Origin: Psychrobacillus sp042885655
GTDB taxonomy: Bacteria; Bacillota; Bacilli; Bacillales_A; Planococcaceae
NCBI RefSeq assembly: GCF_042885655.1
Contig: NZ_JBHVRO010000004.1
Location: forward strand, 186,001 to 250,000
Length of the DNA: 64,000 nucleotides
Direction of reading: 5' to 3'
This document shows, piece after piece, positions 61,698 through 64,000 of the stretch. The position numbers and the translations under genes are program-made. Position 1 is the stretch's first letter, and every line of letters begins with the position of its first letter. The notes beneath the pieces were generated by a model. That model was not told the DNA's origin, did no database searches, and was given only the letters and a program-made list of their open reading frames with translations.

Positions 61698-62327
61698 ATG
61701 AAAATTGCTCCACCGAAATTACCTAGTTCTCTAACGGATTTGAATATAAAAGAGGCGTTTCTAGAAGATAATTATGTTTCCGGAGGAATTGTGACATCTT
61801 TCGATTTAGACGAAGTGCTAGAGGATAAAGTTATTTTTGATCAAATTCACTTTCAACATATTTCGATGGAAGGCACTCAATTTCACCAAGTAGAATTTAT
61901 TGATTGTTTATTTGAGAAATGTGATTTATCTAATGTTGATTTTGGGGACGCCGTGTTCCACCGGGTAGAAATAAGAAACTCCAAATTATTAGGATCGAAT
62001 ATTTCTCAAAGTAGACTTACTGAGGTGAAAATTGAAGACTCGGTTGCAAATTACACGAGTATTAGTTTTTCTAAACTCAAAAAAGTCGCATTTAACCGAA
62101 CTACGCTAAATCGTGCTGATTTTATTGAAGCGTCATTTGATAAAGTAAGTTTTGAAAAATGTGAATTGGATGGAGCTAATTTTACGGAGACATCATTAGA
62201 AAATATTGATTTGAGCTCTAATACATATGAGCAACTTACGGTTTCCATGGAGAAGCTTGCAGATTGTACTGTATCTACCGAACAAGCAATTGGGTTTGCA
62301 AAATCATTAGGGCTAATCGTAAAATAA
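61698..62327 (+). CDS. Pentapeptide-repeat protein
   Basis: 209 residues. From about residue 45 to 180 the sequence follows the A/C-[D/N/S]-L-x-x five-residue period, for example CDLSNVDF, LLGSNISQ and LNRADFIEASF. It would fold as a right-handed quadrilateral beta-helix. Some members mimic DNA and protect gyrase; others have unknown roles. GGGAGGA precedes the ATG. It ends at a strong terminator. Confidence 0.88.
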   Translation: MKIAPPKLPSSLTDLNIKEAFLEDNYVSGGIVTSFDLDEVLEDKVIFDQIHFQHISMEGTQFHQVEFIDCLFEKCDLSNVDFGDAVFHRVEIRNSKLLGSNISQSRLTEVKIEDSVANYTSISFSKLKKVAFNRTTLNRADFIEASFDKVSFEKCELDGANFTETSLENIDLSSNTYEQLTVSMEKLADCTVSTEQAIGFAKSLGLIVK

Positions 62328-62329
62328 TA

Positions 62330-62365
62330 AAACCCCTTGTCCAAAAGACAAGGGGATCTCTTTTA
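62330..62365. terminator. Intrinsic terminator (bidirectional)
   Basis: AACCCCTTGTC pairs with GACAAGGGGAT around CAAAA, with T-runs on exit. Confidence 0.85.
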
Positions 62366-63361
62366 AAAAATTAAACTAAGAACTCTGTAAATGACAGCTG
62401 CCAACATTGCAGAAATCGGTAGTGTTATGACCCAAGTAAGGACAATTTTTTTTGCTACTCCCCATTTTACACCTTTCACACGTTGAGCTGCTCCAACTCC
62501 CATAATCGCAGAAGAGATAACATGTGTTGTGGAAACAGGTAAATGAATTGTAGTTGCCCCGAAAATAATCATAGCAGATGATAAATCAGCTGCTGCTCCG
62601 TTGATCGGACGAATTTTCATGATTTTTCCGCCAACTGTTTTAATGATTTTATATCCACCAATAGAAGTTCCTAGTCCCATTGCAGTTGCGGCTGCTATAC
62701 GAACCCACAACTGAATATCATCAGATGTTTGTAATTCTGCAGCAATCAAAGCCATAGTGATAATTCCCATTGCTTTTTGAGCATCATTTGTACCATGTGT
62801 AAAAGATTGTAGTGCTGCTGTTCCGATTTGGAACGTGCGGAATCCTTTATTGGTTCCATATAAGCTCCTGTTTTTAAAGATTACTTTAAATAAAGACATC
62901 ATTAAAAACCCAACTACAATCGCAATGAATGGAGAAATAATTAACGCTTCTAAGATTTTAACAAACCCAGTGTAGTTTAGTATCGCAAAACCAGCTGCAG
63001 AAATCGCAGCACCGGCAATAGAACCAATTAGTGCATGGGATGAACTAGATGGAATTCCGTAATACCAAGTAACTAAGTTCCAGATAATAGCTGAAAGTAG
63101 CGCAGCAAGAATAACTAGTGATCCGTTTTGTAGAGCAAATGGATCTACAATATCTTTCGTTATCGTTTTGGCAACCCCAGTAAAAGTAAGTGCCCCAACA
63201 AAGTTCATAGTTGCAGCCATCAGAATAGCTACTCTTGGCTTTAAAGCTCTCGTTGAAACAGATGTTGCGATTGCGTTAGCTGTATCATGAAATCCATTGA
63301 TAAAGTCAAAGCCTAGTGCGCAAATAACAACAAGAATGGTGAGAAAGAGTACATAATCCAT
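62363..63361 (-). CDS. pit: PiT-family inorganic phosphate transporter
   Basis: 332 residues with about ten membrane segments in two similar halves. GFDFINGFHDTANAIATSVSTRAL and the matching FTHGTNDAQKAMGIIT are the conserved PiT signatures. It imports phosphate with H+ or Na+. The DUF47 gene ends 12 bp upstream, the usual order in bacilli. The two proteins act together. Confidence 0.93.
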   Translation of the reverse strand: MDYVLFLTILVVICALGFDFINGFHDTANAIATSVSTRALKPRVAILMAATMNFVGALTFTGVAKTITKDIVDPFALQNGSLVILAALLSAIIWNLVTWYYGIPSSSSHALIGSIAGAAISAAGFAILNYTGFVKILEALIISPFIAIVVGFLMMSLFKVIFKNRSLYGTNKGFRTFQIGTAALQSFTHGTNDAQKAMGIITMALIAAELQTSDDIQLWVRIAAATAMGLGTSIGGYKIIKTVGGKIMKIRPINGAAADLSSAMIIFGATTIHLPVSTTHVISSAIMGVGAAQRVKGVKWGVAKKIVLTWVITLPISAMLAAVIYRVLSLIF

Positions 63362-63373
63362 ATAAACGCTCTC

Positions 63374-63994
63374 CTACGCATTACGCATGATAATTGTTTC
63401 AAGCGTATTAGCTACGTTTTGACAAAAATCTGCGATATCTTCTAATTGTTCATATATATCTTTAAATTGGATAATTCGAATAGGATCTTTTTCTTTTAAG
63501 AATAATTGTTTAATCGATGAACGCAATACTTCGTCACATTTTCGTTCGTAATCTTTAATAAGAATAGAGTGTTCATGCATTTGAAGTAATTTTTTATGAG
63601 CAAGGAGCTCCATAGCTTTTACGATTTCATCCGTACTTTTAACAATGTAACCTAAAAAAGTACGCATAGATTCATCAATTTCAATAAGAGAATACATTTC
63701 TAAATGGGCAGTGAAGTTATCAATTCCATCTAAAATATCGTCCATTGTAATAGCTAATTGCAGAATGTCTTCACGTTCAATTGGAGTCATAAAGGATTTA
63801 TTGAGCATAACAATTAAATCATGAATTAAAGTATCTCCGGCAGTCTCGAAATTTTTTAAATGTACACTAATTTCCTTTAAGTCTGAAAAAGTGTTAATAC
63901 GAAAATCGTCTGCATAATGAGCGGCTTCCTGTACATTTTTGGCAATTTTTAATAAGGAAGAAAAAAATGGATCTGGTTTTCTTGAACTAATCAT
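63374..63994 (-). CDS. ykaA: DUF47/PhoU-like partner of the phosphate transporter (YkaA-like)
   Basis: 206 residues, all-helical. It begins RKPDPFFSSLLKIAKNVQEAAHYAD and has the PhoU-like repeats HLKNFETAGDTLIHDL and YERKCDEVLRSSIKQLF with metal-binding acidic residues. It is thought to regulate the PiT transporter. The ATG at 63994 lies 6 nt from the window edge; the ribosome binding site is outside, so the start is not confirmed. The gene continues into pit on the same transcript. Confidence 0.9.
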   Translation of the reverse strand: MISSRKPDPFFSSLLKIAKNVQEAAHYADDFRINTFSDLKEISVHLKNFETAGDTLIHDLIVMLNKSFMTPIEREDILQLAITMDDILDGIDNFTAHLEMYSLIEIDESMRTFLGYIVKSTDEIVKAMELLAHKKLLQMHEHSILIKDYERKCDEVLRSSIKQLFLKEKDPIRIIQFKDIYEQLEDIADFCQNVANTLETIIMRNA

Positions 63995-64000
63995 AAAAGC

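Noticed and set aside
1..64000. tRNA, rRNA or prophage structural genes
   Set aside because: I found no tRNA cloverleaf, no rRNA sequence and no capsid, tail or integrase-like frame on either strand.

Overview
The window looks like chromosome of a low-GC, endospore-former-type Firmicute, most likely Bacillaceae/Planococcaceae (Psychrobacillus, Lysinibacillus, Solibacillus or Sporosarcina-like). The reasons are strong AGGAGG ribosome binding sites with ATG/GTG/TTG starts, Bacillus-type genes (natAB, adaAB, a YeeI-type YebC protein, YteA-like zinc-finger protein, mhqD with an MhqR-type operator, YumC-type ferredoxin reductase), a meso-diaminopimelate dehydrogenase, and several copies of a GC-rich dispersed repeat of a kind common in this group. 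I see no rRNA, tRNA or CRISPR array. The genus is inference.

Layout. 1-18.5 kb is ordinary chromosome: a NUDIX gene cut by the window edge, a DUF2339 membrane protein, MarR plus a broken acetyltransferase, DUF1801, yeeI, a small cluster with a second NUDIX gene, an antibiotic-resistance type ABC-F gene with an attenuator leader, two ABC exporters (one natAB-like), an exported duplicated protein, the alkylation-repair set alkA / adaA-adaB, aroD and acetyltransferases. A DinB gene is broken and truncated at about 18.8 kb.

18.8-30.6 kb is an AT-rich accessory island. It holds a 48-residue six-cysteine peptide gene too short for ordinary gene callers, followed by a fused ABC exporter, a MauE-type redox membrane protein and a membrane-anchored thioredoxin-like protein (CEAC). 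I read this as a cassette for making and exporting a disulfide-containing peptide. The island also holds a fused two-domain peptide-type permease without its partners, and an NprR/PlcR-like (RRNPP) receptor whose 3' end overlaps a 44-codon exported pro-signal peptide gene with a strong ribosome binding site, i.e. a probable quorum-sensing pair. Remnants of IS4, IS66 and IS3 elements and a possible group II intron fragment surround these genes.

30.6-64 kb returns to chromosome. It has a second DNA sliding clamp, PadR/HAAS-DUF4097, an alkyltransferase-like protein, a membrane MutS homologue, a TipA-like MerR regulator, a phosphatase-cupin operon, NagZ-like GH3 enzyme, a fosmidomycin-resistance-type MFS pump, another MFS pump under a T-box leader, brnQ, a GntR regulator, an HD phosphohydrolase, DinB proteins, ferredoxin reductase, ddh, a dipeptidase, further transporters, mhqD, an MMPL transporter, a pentapeptide protein and a DUF47-PiT phosphate uptake pair. 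GC-rich repeats cluster at 42.2-43.0, 46.5 and 51.9-52.5 kb.

The most interesting parts are the cysteine-rich peptide cassette (19.2-22.5 kb) and the receptor/signal-peptide pair (26.8-28.2 kb). Both carry genes missed by a 60-residue cutoff, and it is plausible, though unproven, that the second controls the first.
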